From Bacteroidota bacterium (GTDB lineage Bacteria > Bacteroidota > Bacteroidia > Chitinophagales > Chitinophagaceae): a stretch of 64,000 bases of DNA. Positions 56,287 to 64,000 of this stretch are shown here, in pieces. The stretch is from assembly GCA_016183765.1 (NCBI GenBank), contig JACPEA010000011.1, forward strand, positions 434,001 through 498,000, given 5' to 3'. Positions within the stretch are counted from its first letter, which is position 1; each line of letters starts with the position of its first letter. The position numbers and the translations under genes were made by a program. A model generated the notes under the pieces. The model saw only the letters and a list, made by a program, of their open reading frames with translations, ran no database searches and was not told the DNA's origin.

Positions 56287-57009
56287 CTACAGTCCGCTAA
56301 ACGTAATGCCGATTGAGAATTTATTCATGCTGGGTCCGGCCCCGTCTTTCAATACGCTGTTGAACTGGTAACCCGCATCCAGTGAAATGATGCCATAACC
56401 AATACGGCCGGTAACCGCCAGCATGGTTCCGTTGAAGAAACGTTTGCTGCTTTCTTTTTCAATATAACCGTTGCCATATACAGAAGCGCCGCTTTTGGTT
56501 ACCAGGTTCTTGCCCTTACTGTAGGTCTTTAACAGGGTTCCCACTTTCACCCCCAGGGCTGCTTTCCATGATTTACCCGGATTTTCGGGGTTAGAGAAAT
56601 AGCGCAGTTCTACCGGGACTTCGGCGTAAATATTGGTCACTTTGAATTTGCTGAAATGACTGGTACTGTCCACATTGGTGAACGGTAACCTGGCAGTGTT
56701 GGCTTTCACGTCTACCTTGGTGTTCTTGAAGAATATATTACTGCTTCCGATACCGATACCATAAGCGATGCTGAACTTAGGATTGGTCTTGAAAGGTTTG
56801 TCGATCATGAAATAGATATTGAAATGCCTGCTGAAGCCGCCGGTACGGATACTGTCCGGGCGATTGGTCCAGCTATCTCCCCCGTACTGGATCATAAAAT
56901 GGTCGGCGGCACGGTTGCTGAGATCCAGTTTTTTCTTGATATCGGTAGATTGCGACAAAGCCAGTAAAGAAGCGGAAAGGCTTAACAGGACGAGTAGTGT
57001 TTTTTTCAT
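56287..57009 (-). CDS. Outer-membrane beta-barrel protein (PorT-like)
   Basis: 240 residues with a signal peptide (LLVLLSLSASLLALSQ). The chain has alternating strands typical of the outer-membrane beta-barrel/PorT family in Bacteroidota: FSIAYGIGIGSSNIFFKN, TNIYAEVPVELRYFSNP, WKAALGVKVGTLLKTY, GRIGYGIISLDAGYQF and a closing MNKFSIGITFSGL. Function unknown. It is co-oriented with hflX but separated by the heptamer-repeat element. Confidence 0.78.
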   Translation of the reverse strand: MKKTLLVLLSLSASLLALSQSTDIKKKLDLSNRAADHFMIQYGGDSWTNRPDSIRTGGFSRHFNIYFMIDKPFKTNPKFSIAYGIGIGSSNIFFKNTKVDVKANTARLPFTNVDSTSHFSKFKVTNIYAEVPVELRYFSNPENPGKSWKAALGVKVGTLLKTYSKGKNLVTKSGASVYGNGYIEKESSKRFFNGTMLAVTGRIGYGIISLDAGYQFNSVLKDGAGPSMNKFSIGITFSGL

Positions 57010-57265
57010 TTCAGATAGTTAATTGCAAATAATGGCTGGTAGGGCGCAAAAATAACAGAATTGGCTGCATACCAGTGGTTAAAAATTAGTCAAAACCCGT
57101 TTGCCGGCAACAGACATACCTATTTTGGGCTAAAATAGGCCTATCTGTGCGTAAAATGCCGGCTAAGGGTGTTAGAATAACGTACTTACAGCAAACAGCA
57201 GGCCCGATATCCTTTGTAACAGCCTATCTTTACAAAAATCATCACTTTAAATATTGTTATCCGCT

Positions 57266-58549
57266 TTGAAGTTTACAGAATTTGGCCTCGACGAAAGATT
57301 ACTGGAAGGGATCGACTCAATGGGTTACGAAAATGCCACTCCGGTACAGGAGCAGGTGATCGTTCCTATTTTACAGGGAAAAGACATCATTGCTTCGGCA
57401 CAGACTGGTACGGGTAAAACCGCCGCTTTCCTGCTGCCCGTTATTAATAAGATCATTACAGAACCGCACGAAGCGCACCTGATCAATGCGGTGGTCATTG
57501 TACCCACCCGGGAGTTGGCAGTGCAGATTGCCCAGACCATGGAAGGGCTTTCTTATTTTACCGATGTAAGTTCCATTGCCGTATATGGCGGTAGCGATGG
57601 TACCAGCTTTACCACGGAGAAAAAAGCGTTGTCGAGCGGGGTAGATATGGTGATCTGTACCCCCGGCCGCATGATCGCACACCTGAACATGGGATATGTG
57701 AAGATGCAGGCGGTGAAATACCTGATCCTGGATGAGGCAGACCGTATGCTGGACATGGGTTTTCATGATGATATCATGAAGATCATCTCCTTCCTGCCCA
57801 AACAGCGGCAGAACCTGCTGTTCTCTGCCACCATGCCCATGAAAATGCGCGAGTTGGCAAGAAAGATCCTGCATCACCCGCTGGAGATCAACATCGCGAT
57901 CTCCAAACCGCCGGAGCAGATCGTTCAGGAAGCGTTCATCCTGTATGAACCGCAGAAAATACCCTTGGTGAAAGATATCCTGCGCAGAAAAGATTTCCAG
58001 AGTGTGATCATTTTCTGTTCCCGCAAATCCAATGTAAAACAGCTGTCGGGCGAATTAAAACGTTCCAAATTCTCTATCGGAGAAATACATTCAGACCTGG
58101 AACAGGATACACGTGAACAGGTATTGCAGGATTTCAGAAATAAAAAACTAAAGATCCTCGTAGCTACCGATATCCTGAGCCGGGGTATTGATATTGAAGA
58201 GATCGATCTGGTCATCAATTATGATGTACCCAATGACGGGGAAGATTATGTACACCGCATTGGCCGTACTGCCCGTGCCGCCAGTACCGGTACGGCTTAT
58301 ACTTTTGTAACAGAAGCCGAGCAGCAGAAATTTGCCCAGATCGAAAACCTGCTGGGCGCCCCTGTTACCAAAGCCGCTGTGCCGGAACAATTTGGTCCCA
58401 CACCTGAATACAATCCCCGTAAAAGCAGATCTTCCGGAGGGGGCGCCAGGAGACAGGGCGGACGCCCAGGCGGAAGACCGGGCGCCAGGCAACAAACTGG
58501 CCGCAATGGACATGGTGGGCATCCGGGGGCAAGAAAACCCCGTACCTGA
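57266..58549 (+). CDS. DEAD-box RNA helicase (RhlE-like)
   Basis: 427 residues. All core motifs are visible: Q motif TPVQEQ, AQTGTGKT, PTRELA, DEAD, SAT, SRGIDIEEIDLVINYD and HRIGRTAR. The tail after about residue 380 is basic and Gly/Arg-rich (SSGGGARRQGGRPGG), an RNA-binding extension common in RhlE proteins. The start is taken as TTG (MKFTEFGLDERLLEGID fits the family start); a second TTG lies 12 nt upstream. The leader holds a perfect CCTATTTT-GGGCT-AAAATAGG hairpin at 57119-57139. Confidence 0.92.
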   Translation: MKFTEFGLDERLLEGIDSMGYENATPVQEQVIVPILQGKDIIASAQTGTGKTAAFLLPVINKIITEPHEAHLINAVVIVPTRELAVQIAQTMEGLSYFTDVSSIAVYGGSDGTSFTTEKKALSSGVDMVICTPGRMIAHLNMGYVKMQAVKYLILDEADRMLDMGFHDDIMKIISFLPKQRQNLLFSATMPMKMRELARKILHHPLEINIAISKPPEQIVQEAFILYEPQKIPLVKDILRRKDFQSVIIFCSRKSNVKQLSGELKRSKFSIGEIHSDLEQDTREQVLQDFRNKKLKILVATDILSRGIDIEEIDLVINYDVPNDGEDYVHRIGRTARAASTGTAYTFVTEAEQQKFAQIENLLGAPVTKAAVPEQFGPTPEYNPRKSRSSGGGARRQGGRPGGRPGARQQTGRNGHGGHPGARKPRT

Positions 58550-58624
58550 TATTGCCTTCTGTGGTACAGAATTGGTGAGTTTTATATAGCTTGTCTGTTC
58601 ACAACGATTCAACAGGTAAGGCAT

Positions 58625-59018
58625 CTGAAGAAACAACTGCATATGATATGTGTTTTTGCAGTCCTGTTCTTTTTGCTGGTACCCCTACTGCAAAAGCACA
58701 AGACAGCTGTCTGCCCAATATCGGTTTTGAAATGGGTGATCTCAGTTATTGGGAAACCTGCACGGGCAGGATATTCACCGATGGTAAACTGGGGCTGAAC
58801 AGATCCAATCCCGTTGCCTCACGCCATAAGCTGCTGCAGAACAGTAACCAACAGGTCAAGGATTTTTATGGGGGATTCCTGGTCAATTGTCCCAACGGCA
58901 GTGGTTATTCCATGCGTTTGGGAAATGATTCCATAATGCGCAGGCCGAAAGGATGGGTTATACTTTTTCCGTTCCTGCCGCCAGGAATAATTACAGAACT
59001 TATTATTTTTGCACCTGA
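58625..59018 (+). pseudogene. Decayed 5' fragment of a large secreted (T9SS/PKD-type) protein
   Basis: Three protein-like stretches lie in three successive frames: a signal peptide (LHMICVFAVLFFLLVP), then AKAQDSCLPNIGFEMGDLSY, WETCTGRIF and DFYGGFLVNCPNGSGYSMRL, then NAQAERMGYTFSVPAARNNY. Joined, they read as the N-terminal domain of large Bacteroidota surface proteins. Both shifts fit one-base deletions (near the CCCC at about 58688 and near 58935). The gene then stops just before tRNA-Pro; the rest is missing. The deletions could be sequencing errors, but the truncation is not. Confidence 0.65.
59004..59011 (+). promoter_or_regulatory. -7 box TATTTTTG of tRNA-Pro
   Basis: Perfect TAnnTTTG, 11 nt upstream of the tRNA, embedded in the last codons of the decayed gene. 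Confidence 0.6.
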
Positions 59019-59021
59019 TTG

Positions 59022-59098
59022 CGGGATGTAGCGCAGCCCGGTAGCGTGCTTCGTTCGGGACGAAGAGGTCGCTGGTTCGAATCCAGTCATCCCGACCA
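59022..59098 (+). tRNA. tRNA-Pro (CGG)
   Basis: Cloverleaf: acceptor CGGGATG/CATCCCG, D-arm GCGC/GCGT, anticodon stem CTTCG/CGAAG with loop TTCGGGA (anticodon CGG), T-arm GCTGG/CCAGT with TTCGAAT, and an encoded CCA. Confidence 0.97.
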
Positions 59099-59099
59099 A

Positions 59100-59122
59100 A
59101 GCTCCTTGAAGGAGCTTTTTTG
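59100..59122 (+). terminator. Terminator of tRNA-Pro
   Basis: AGCTCCTT and AAGGAGCT pair with a one-base turn, followed by TTTTTTG. Confidence 0.9.
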
Positions 59123-59623
59123 TATGCCTTATTCAGGAGCCGCACAGGTTTGGTTGCCCGGAAAATAGTAACCTTGCTTAAAAAACGAATGGGACCTAAC
59201 GACAATCCTGTTGCTGGCATTGCTGTATTACGACCACGATAATAGTTGTATTATTTGTTATATAACTTGACGATTTATGTTTCTTTGCTGACCTCGCCTG
59301 TAGTATATTTATTAGGGTATTCCTGTTCAGACCCGGTCAAAAGATCGGCCGGAGCCTAAAAAAGCATGGTAATATGATGGAAATCATGAGCTTTTTCTGA
59401 AAGAAGGGATACATTGCGTACACAAACAGGGAACACATTATTATAAATGCGTATATGAACGCAATGGTGGTGCCTGTTTTTTGAGTAGTTTCTTTTTTAA
59501 AATACCATATCCAACCGCGAAAATCGCACGCCCCCCCGATTATGTCTGATATCCACTATTACAGCATGCTGTGATCCGGTCCCCCCATGGGTCAGCGCTT
59601 GCCATTAACAGATATTGTTTGAC
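59123..59623. other. Intergenic region between tRNA-Pro and the histidine kinase
   Basis: About 500 bp with no convincing gene. Visible are CATTGCGT (59410-59417) followed some 40 bp later by ACGCAATG in inverted orientation, a C-run, and the perfect 12-bp palindrome ACAGCATGCTGT (59561-59572) about 50 nt upstream of the kinase start, a possible operator. No direct tRNA-derived repeat was seen. Confidence 0.4.
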
Positions 59624-62560
59624 ATGAAGAATCGCCGGTTACAATTAACCCTTTATACGTTCATTATCATTTGCATCATTGCATTGCTGGCACTGTATGG
59701 GGTAGAGTATCAACGGCTCTCGAAGAACAAAGGGGCCAATGGCATACAGAAAAAAGCGATAGCGATCGTTGACCACCTGAACCTTTTCAGGATCTCTCTC
59801 AATGAAATAGAATACCATGTTAATACTTTCCTGATCTCGCACGATACGGGAAAACTGAAAGACATAAAAAACCTGCGAAAGCAGGCGGAAGCCAATATCG
59901 ACTCCCTGAAACAACTGTGCAGCGATCAGGTGATTAACTGCAATAGCATCACCCATCTAGATTCCCTGTTCCAGGGAAGCCAGTTGTACCTGACATCAAC
60001 GATAGCACTGCTGATCAATGAAGAAATGCGTGATCCCAAACTGCTGGCGAACAATGTGCAGTACAGCCTCTTGCGGTTCCGGATGATCAGGGAATACGAC
60101 CGCCTGGTGAAGCAGGCTGATATTGTTTTACAGAACACGCACGATGCCTACGACAAAGAATCCACCGATCGGTACACTTTGCTGGGCATGTTGGTCTTTA
60201 CCACTTTACTCATCCTGGGATTCATTATCTGGCGATTTGTTGTTCAGTTGTCGCTCAAAGACAAAGAGATCAGAAGACACAGGTTATTTGAGGAGTCAAG
60301 CGACGGGATGCTGGTAACCGATTTCCATTTCGTGATCACCTACACCAATAAGGCGATAGACAAACTGCTGGGCTTACAGGGACAGAATATCATTGGCAAC
60401 TATATTTTCGATTTTATCAGCGATGATACGGTGCGGCAAAATGTTTCCCTGCGACAGACACTTGAAAAGAGTATCGATCATACCGGTACCAACTCTTTTG
60501 ACTTTTACCATGCGAACGTGGATAGATGGTTCCGGATAAGTATTTTACCCTCTGCAACCGATTTCACCTTTTTCCTGAAAGATATTTCAGTCATCAAACA
60601 GGCCGAGCTGGAAATTCATAAGTCCGGAAGACTGTATGCGTTCATTGGTGACTGTAATGACCTGATCCTGCATGCCAGGAGCGACGATGAGATCTACCGG
60701 GAAATATGTAAGATAGCCGTTAATTCCGACGACTTCGTTTTTGCCTGGATCGGTATACCCAATGAAGAAGCCGGTTTGATAGAGCCACGTTACCAGTACC
60801 GGGAAGAGGAAGACTATGTGCGGAGCATCAAAGTCTCTATGCTGGACGATGCATACGGTCAGGGGCCTACCGGAAGGGCTTACCGGTCAGGCAGGTATTA
60901 TTATTGTAATGATATTTCCAATGACCCCGTTATGAAGATTTGGGCGCCCAGGGCATTGTCAAAGGGTTTCCAGTCTTCCATCGCCCTGCCCATAATAGTA
61001 GAGGGCAAAGTGGTCAGCTTGTTTACCATGTATGCGCCCAAGACCTTCTTCTTTACAGAGGAAGAGATTAAATTATTGAACCGGGTAACAGATAATATCA
61101 GTTATGCCCTTACCGCCATTGCCGGCAGCAATAAACGCAGGGAAATGGAAAAAGAGTTGCTGAAAGTGACCAGGGCCATTGAACAAAGTTCCGCTTCGGT
61201 AGTGATCACCAATATCAAGGGAGATATTGAATACGTGAATCCTGCATTTACCCGGCTTACAGGTTATAACCAGGAAGAAGTGATTGGCCAGAATCCACGG
61301 GTACTAAAAACCGGGCATACCAGCCAGGGCGATTATGAGAACCTTTGGCACGATATCACCCATTACAAAGAGTGGCAGGGTGAGTTCCTGAACAAAAAGA
61401 AAAACGGGGAAACCTATTGGGAACATGCCATCATATCGCCGATACTGGATGAGAACAATGAGATCACCCATTTTGTAGCGGTAAAAGAGAACATCACGGA
61501 AAGAAAACAGATAGAACAGAAACAGAAACAGCTGATCGATATATTTGAGAATACCAATGCTTATGTGGCTACCTGCAATACGAACAGGAATTTCCTGTAT
61601 ATCAACCAATCCATGCGCCAGGCATTGGAGATCGGGGATGAGGAAGATGTTACCAGGTACAATATAAAGCAATTCTGTAGTGAGGGAGGTATAAAGATTA
61701 TGGCAGAGGCTGAAAAAGCCCTGAAAGAAACGGGTAAATGGATCGGCGAGAATAACTTTAAAACAAGGTTGGGCAGAAACATTCCCGTAATGCAGGTGGT
61801 TGTATTACATAAGGACGAGAATGGCCAGGACATCCAGCTCTCTACCACAGCTATTGACCTTACCCGTGTGAAAGAAACGGAAAAAGACCTGCTTCGCCTG
61901 AACCAGGAATTGCGCGAATTCTCGCGGCACCTGCAGTCTGTCCGCGAAGTAGAAAAGAGCAAGATCCTGGGTGAGGTTCACGACGAACTGGGCCAGGGCC
62001 TGGCTGCTTTGATGATCGATGTATCCTGGATCAAAAAACACCTGGGCGATGATACGGAACTGGTATCTAAAAAAGTAGATAACCTGCTGGATGCGATCTC
62101 CGGTAACCTGGATTCCTTCTCCCGTATTTACAGTGCCATGAACCCCTCAATGCTGAATGAGCTGGGTTTACATGCTTCTGTTGAGTACCTGGTACATTCT
62201 TTTACCAAATCAAGCGGTATACCTGTAAAACTGGTCTCCAACACGGAGAATGAAAAGATCCATCCGAATCAAAGCCTGGCCCTGTACCGTATTGTGCAGG
62301 AAGCACTGGCCAATGTAAAACAACATGCCAAAGCCAGCTCGGCCACCGTTAGCCTGATCAGGCAGGATGGTACCCTGGAACTGCAGATAGAAGATGATGG
62401 CGTAGGATTTACTCCCCCCGACGACGTAGATAGCAAACAGCATTACGGTATCCTGGAAATACGGGAAAGGGTGTATGCGATGAATGGGGCATTCCATATT
62501 TCATCTGCCCCCGGTAAGGGCACAACCCTCACTATCCAGGTTCCCTTAGAGAAACGTTAA
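59624..62560 (+). CDS. Hybrid-sensor-type histidine kinase: CHASE-like, PAS, GAF, PAS, HisKA_3, HATPase
   Basis: 978 residues. TM1 (about 8-28) and TM2 (about 184-206) enclose a helical periplasmic sensor region. Cytoplasmic domains follow: PAS (about 220-330), GAF (about 345-490, FAWIGIPNEEAGLIEPRY), PAS with PAC (ITNIKGDIEYVNPAFTRLTG, VAVKENITERK), a third PAS-like stretch, then NarL-type kinase: His786 in GEVHDELGQGLAAL, N-box YRIVQEALANVKQHAKAS and DDGVGF. It should phosphorylate a LuxR-type response regulator, but none is adjacent. The ATG after TTG-TTT-GAC is chosen as it starts the TM1 signal. Confidence 0.9.
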   Translation: MKNRRLQLTLYTFIIICIIALLALYGVEYQRLSKNKGANGIQKKAIAIVDHLNLFRISLNEIEYHVNTFLISHDTGKLKDIKNLRKQAEANIDSLKQLCSDQVINCNSITHLDSLFQGSQLYLTSTIALLINEEMRDPKLLANNVQYSLLRFRMIREYDRLVKQADIVLQNTHDAYDKESTDRYTLLGMLVFTTLLILGFIIWRFVVQLSLKDKEIRRHRLFEESSDGMLVTDFHFVITYTNKAIDKLLGLQGQNIIGNYIFDFISDDTVRQNVSLRQTLEKSIDHTGTNSFDFYHANVDRWFRISILPSATDFTFFLKDISVIKQAELEIHKSGRLYAFIGDCNDLILHARSDDEIYREICKIAVNSDDFVFAWIGIPNEEAGLIEPRYQYREEEDYVRSIKVSMLDDAYGQGPTGRAYRSGRYYYCNDISNDPVMKIWAPRALSKGFQSSIALPIIVEGKVVSLFTMYAPKTFFFTEEEIKLLNRVTDNISYALTAIAGSNKRREMEKELLKVTRAIEQSSASVVITNIKGDIEYVNPAFTRLTGYNQEEVIGQNPRVLKTGHTSQGDYENLWHDITHYKEWQGEFLNKKKNGETYWEHAIISPILDENNEITHFVAVKENITERKQIEQKQKQLIDIFENTNAYVATCNTNRNFLYINQSMRQALEIGDEEDVTRYNIKQFCSEGGIKIMAEAEKALKETGKWIGENNFKTRLGRNIPVMQVVVLHKDENGQDIQLSTTAIDLTRVKETEKDLLRLNQELREFSRHLQSVREVEKSKILGEVHDELGQGLAALMIDVSWIKKHLGDDTELVSKKVDNLLDAISGNLDSFSRIYSAMNPSMLNELGLHASVEYLVHSFTKSSGIPVKLVSNTENEKIHPNQSLALYRIVQEALANVKQHAKASSATVSLIRQDGTLELQIEDDGVGFTPPDDVDSKQHYGILEIRERVYAMNGAFHISSAPGKGTTLTIQVPLEKR

Positions 62561-62687
62561 TTTATTGGCAAAAAACCTTTTGTAGCTTCACCTGTTTTAT
62601 AAACGGGATACCAACCTCTGTCATTTAGCGGTCAATAATCAAACAAAGCCCCCATTTTCAGTGTTTTTTAATATAATTTCGCGCGCA

Positions 62688-63014
62688 ATGGGGAAAATAA
62701 CCGCCTTTTTACTGCTGTTGATGTTTATCATCCAGTCTCCTGTATTTGCCTGTGCCTTGCAGGTAAAGGTGGATCAGGCTGCCCTGTTATTTGCCGATAC
62801 CGGCAGCGGACAGCAGGATACAGACCAGGACCAGGATCTCGACCAGCACGGTCATTTCGATAATGATGAATCTGACGATTTCAAATTGCCGGTTTGCCGT
62901 ATCGGATGGGTACTTCCCTATCACAAAAACACCAAGAACCTCTCTGGCCAGTACCTGTTGGCTCGGGTTGCGCAACAGAACTTTTCCGTTAATACGCCTC
63001 CTCCTGAGTGCTAA
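62688..63014 (+). CDS. Small exported Asp/Gln/His-rich protein upstream of an RND efflux gene
   Basis: 108 residues: a signal peptide (ITAFLLLLMFIIQSPVFA) then a short stretch dense in Asp, Gln and His (DTDQDQDLDQHGHFDNDESD), then a Cys-containing tail. Not recognised. The acidic/His segment could bind divalent metal. A TATAATTTCG -7-like box ends 11 nt before the ATG. It is co-oriented with, and 75 bp before, the RND adaptor gene. Confidence 0.6.
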   Translation: MGKITAFLLLLMFIIQSPVFACALQVKVDQAALLFADTGSGQQDTDQDQDLDQHGHFDNDESDDFKLPVCRIGWVLPYHKNTKNLSGQYLLARVAQQNFSVNTPPPEC

Positions 63015-63089
63015 GGAAAACCTTCGCTGATTTTTCTATTTACTAAGTCTATTCTTTATCGGCCCATATGGGCAAAAACAATTCTAGTT

Positions 63090-64000
63090 ATGCATAGTCG
63101 TGTACTGTATGTATGGATCCTTATTTGTACGGGTGTATTCTTTATTTCCTGTGGTGCTAAAAAGGAGACCAGCCAGGCAACCCCGGAAACTTTCCAGGTA
63201 TTTCAACCCATTGTTATTGACACATCATACGAAAAATCGTATGTGGCAGATATCCATTCTATGCAAAACGTAGAAATACGGGCCCGTGTAAAGGGATTTA
63301 TTGAGAAGATACTGGTAGATGAGGGTAAACCCGTAAAAGCCGGCCAAATCCTATTCGTTTTTAATAACCTGATGCTGAAAGAAGAGCTGCTGAAGGCCAA
63401 TGCGCACTTAAAAAATGCTGTGGCTGAGCTGAAAGTGACCGAAGTGGAACTGAAGAACGTGAGGAACCTGGTAGAGAAAAAAGTGGTTTCAGAAACGGAA
63501 CTGGAAATGGCCAAAGCCAAAAAAGAAGCGATCGAAGCAAAGATCCTGGAAGCCAAAGCCGCTGTGTCCATTGCAGAACTGCACATCTCCTATTCGCAGA
63601 TCAAAGCACCTTTTGACGGGGTGATCAACCGGATCCCTTATAAAGTAGGTAGCCTGGTAGATGAGGGCACTCTTCTGACCACCCTTTCTAACAACAAGGA
63701 AATGTTTGCCTATTTCAACATTTCAGAGAAAGAGTATCTCCGTTTCTCTAAGTCGAATGAGCTCACCAAACAAAATTCCATTTCGCTGCTGCTGGCCGAT
63801 AACACACGCTTCAAATACAAAGGCCGCATCGAAACAGCCGAAACAGAGATTGATAAGAATACCGGAAACATTGCCATCCGCGCACGTTTTGCCAACCCCG
63901 AATACCTGCTCAAACATGGGGCTACCGGTAAGATCATACTCAATGGGGTATTGGACAATGCCCTTGTGATCCCGCAGAAATCAACGTTTGAAGTGCAGGA
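63090..64000 (+). CDS. RND efflux membrane fusion lipoprotein (AcrA-like), 3' truncated by the window edge
   Basis: 303 codons are visible, open to the last base. Lipoprotein signal (GVFFISCGAKKE). The biotinyl-lipoyl halves (VEIRARVKGFIEKILVDEGK and YSQIKAPFDGVINRIPYKVG) flank a coiled-coil hairpin (KEELLKANAHLKNAVAEL and following), then the start of the beta-barrel domain (LLLADNTRFKYKGRIETAET). It links an RND pump to an outer-membrane channel; the pump gene should follow outside the window. Confidence 0.93.
   Translation, partial: MHSRVLYVWILICTGVFFISCGAKKETSQATPETFQVFQPIVIDTSYEKSYVADIHSMQNVEIRARVKGFIEKILVDEGKPVKAGQILFVFNNLMLKEELLKANAHLKNAVAELKVTEVELKNVRNLVEKKVVSETELEMAKAKKEAIEAKILEAKAAVSIAELHISYSQIKAPFDGVINRIPYKVGSLVDEGTLLTTLSNNKEMFAYFNISEKEYLRFSKSNELTKQNSISLLLADNTRFKYKGRIETAETEIDKNTGNIAIRARFANPEYLLKHGATGKIILNGVLDNALVIPQKSTFEVQ

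Overview
The window looks like chromosomal DNA of a Bacteroidota bacterium, most likely of the Chitinophagaceae. The signs are a SusC/SusD pair, many TonB-dependent receptors, a DUF4153 protein, -7 promoter boxes of the TAnnTTTG type (often TACCTTCGC or TATCTTTG), very short 5' leaders, several TTG/GTG starts and little use of Shine-Dalgarno sites. Base composition is moderate, with AT-rich patches at about 17.0-17.3 kb and 50.5-53.5 kb. The genus is not provable from sequence alone.

Layout. 0-7.3 kb: 3' end of recQ, a YheT-type hydrolase, corA, a MATE exporter, a FIST-domain protein and a small CBM48-like protein. 7.4-17 kb: a SusD/SusC pair divergent from a secreted YncE-propeller/phosphoesterase fusion, then an orphan GMC oxidoreductase. 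17-26.7 kb: an AT-rich orphan gene, dCMP deaminase, an exported RidA-like protein, a FecA-like receptor, a sugar-acid-type IlvD/Edd dehydratase, a tryptophanase - tyrosine phenol-lyase tandem and a CHAD protein. 26.9-33 kb: a copper-type TonB receptor (OprC/NosA-like, with C-x3-M) co-oriented with a small Cys-rich membrane protein, then an MFS transporter, an Omp85-type barrel and an acyltransferase. 33-40 kb: a seven-gene TetR-TolC-HlyD-ABC-ABC-permease-permease export operon. 40-48 kb: a TSUP carrier, serine hydrolase, SDR, DUF2891 protein and a four-gene membrane/regulator cluster. 46.9-50.5 kb: a siderophore-type TonB receptor with a PepSY partner. 50.5-53.6 kb: an AT-rich patch with gene remnants and a YefM/YoeB module enclosed by a 54-bp duplication of the tRNA-Asn 3' end and terminator. 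53.7-64 kb: Rieske protein, hflX, DEAD-box helicase, a decayed secreted-protein gene beside tRNA-Pro, a large PAS/GAF histidine kinase, and the start of an RND efflux locus.

The parts that go beyond ordinary annotation are mostly regulatory or structural. (1) A 26-bp motif (24/26 identical) lies at the same distance from the -7 boxes of two separate TonB-receptor genes, suggesting one activator for both. (2) A perfect TGA-N6-TCA palindrome sits about 40 nt upstream of the copper operon's probable start site, where a Crp/Fnr-type activator would bind. (3) A toxin-antitoxin pair lies between two copies of the tRNA-Asn terminator, with no integrase. (4) Several intergenic palindromes have arms that are themselves arrays of 4-nt or 7-nt microrepeats; two of them abut the same 17-bp sequence containing the promoter -7 box. 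(5) Tryptophanase and tyrosine phenol-lyase are adjacent and can be told apart at their diagnostic residues. No CRISPR array, complete insertion sequence, prophage or obvious new defence system was found.
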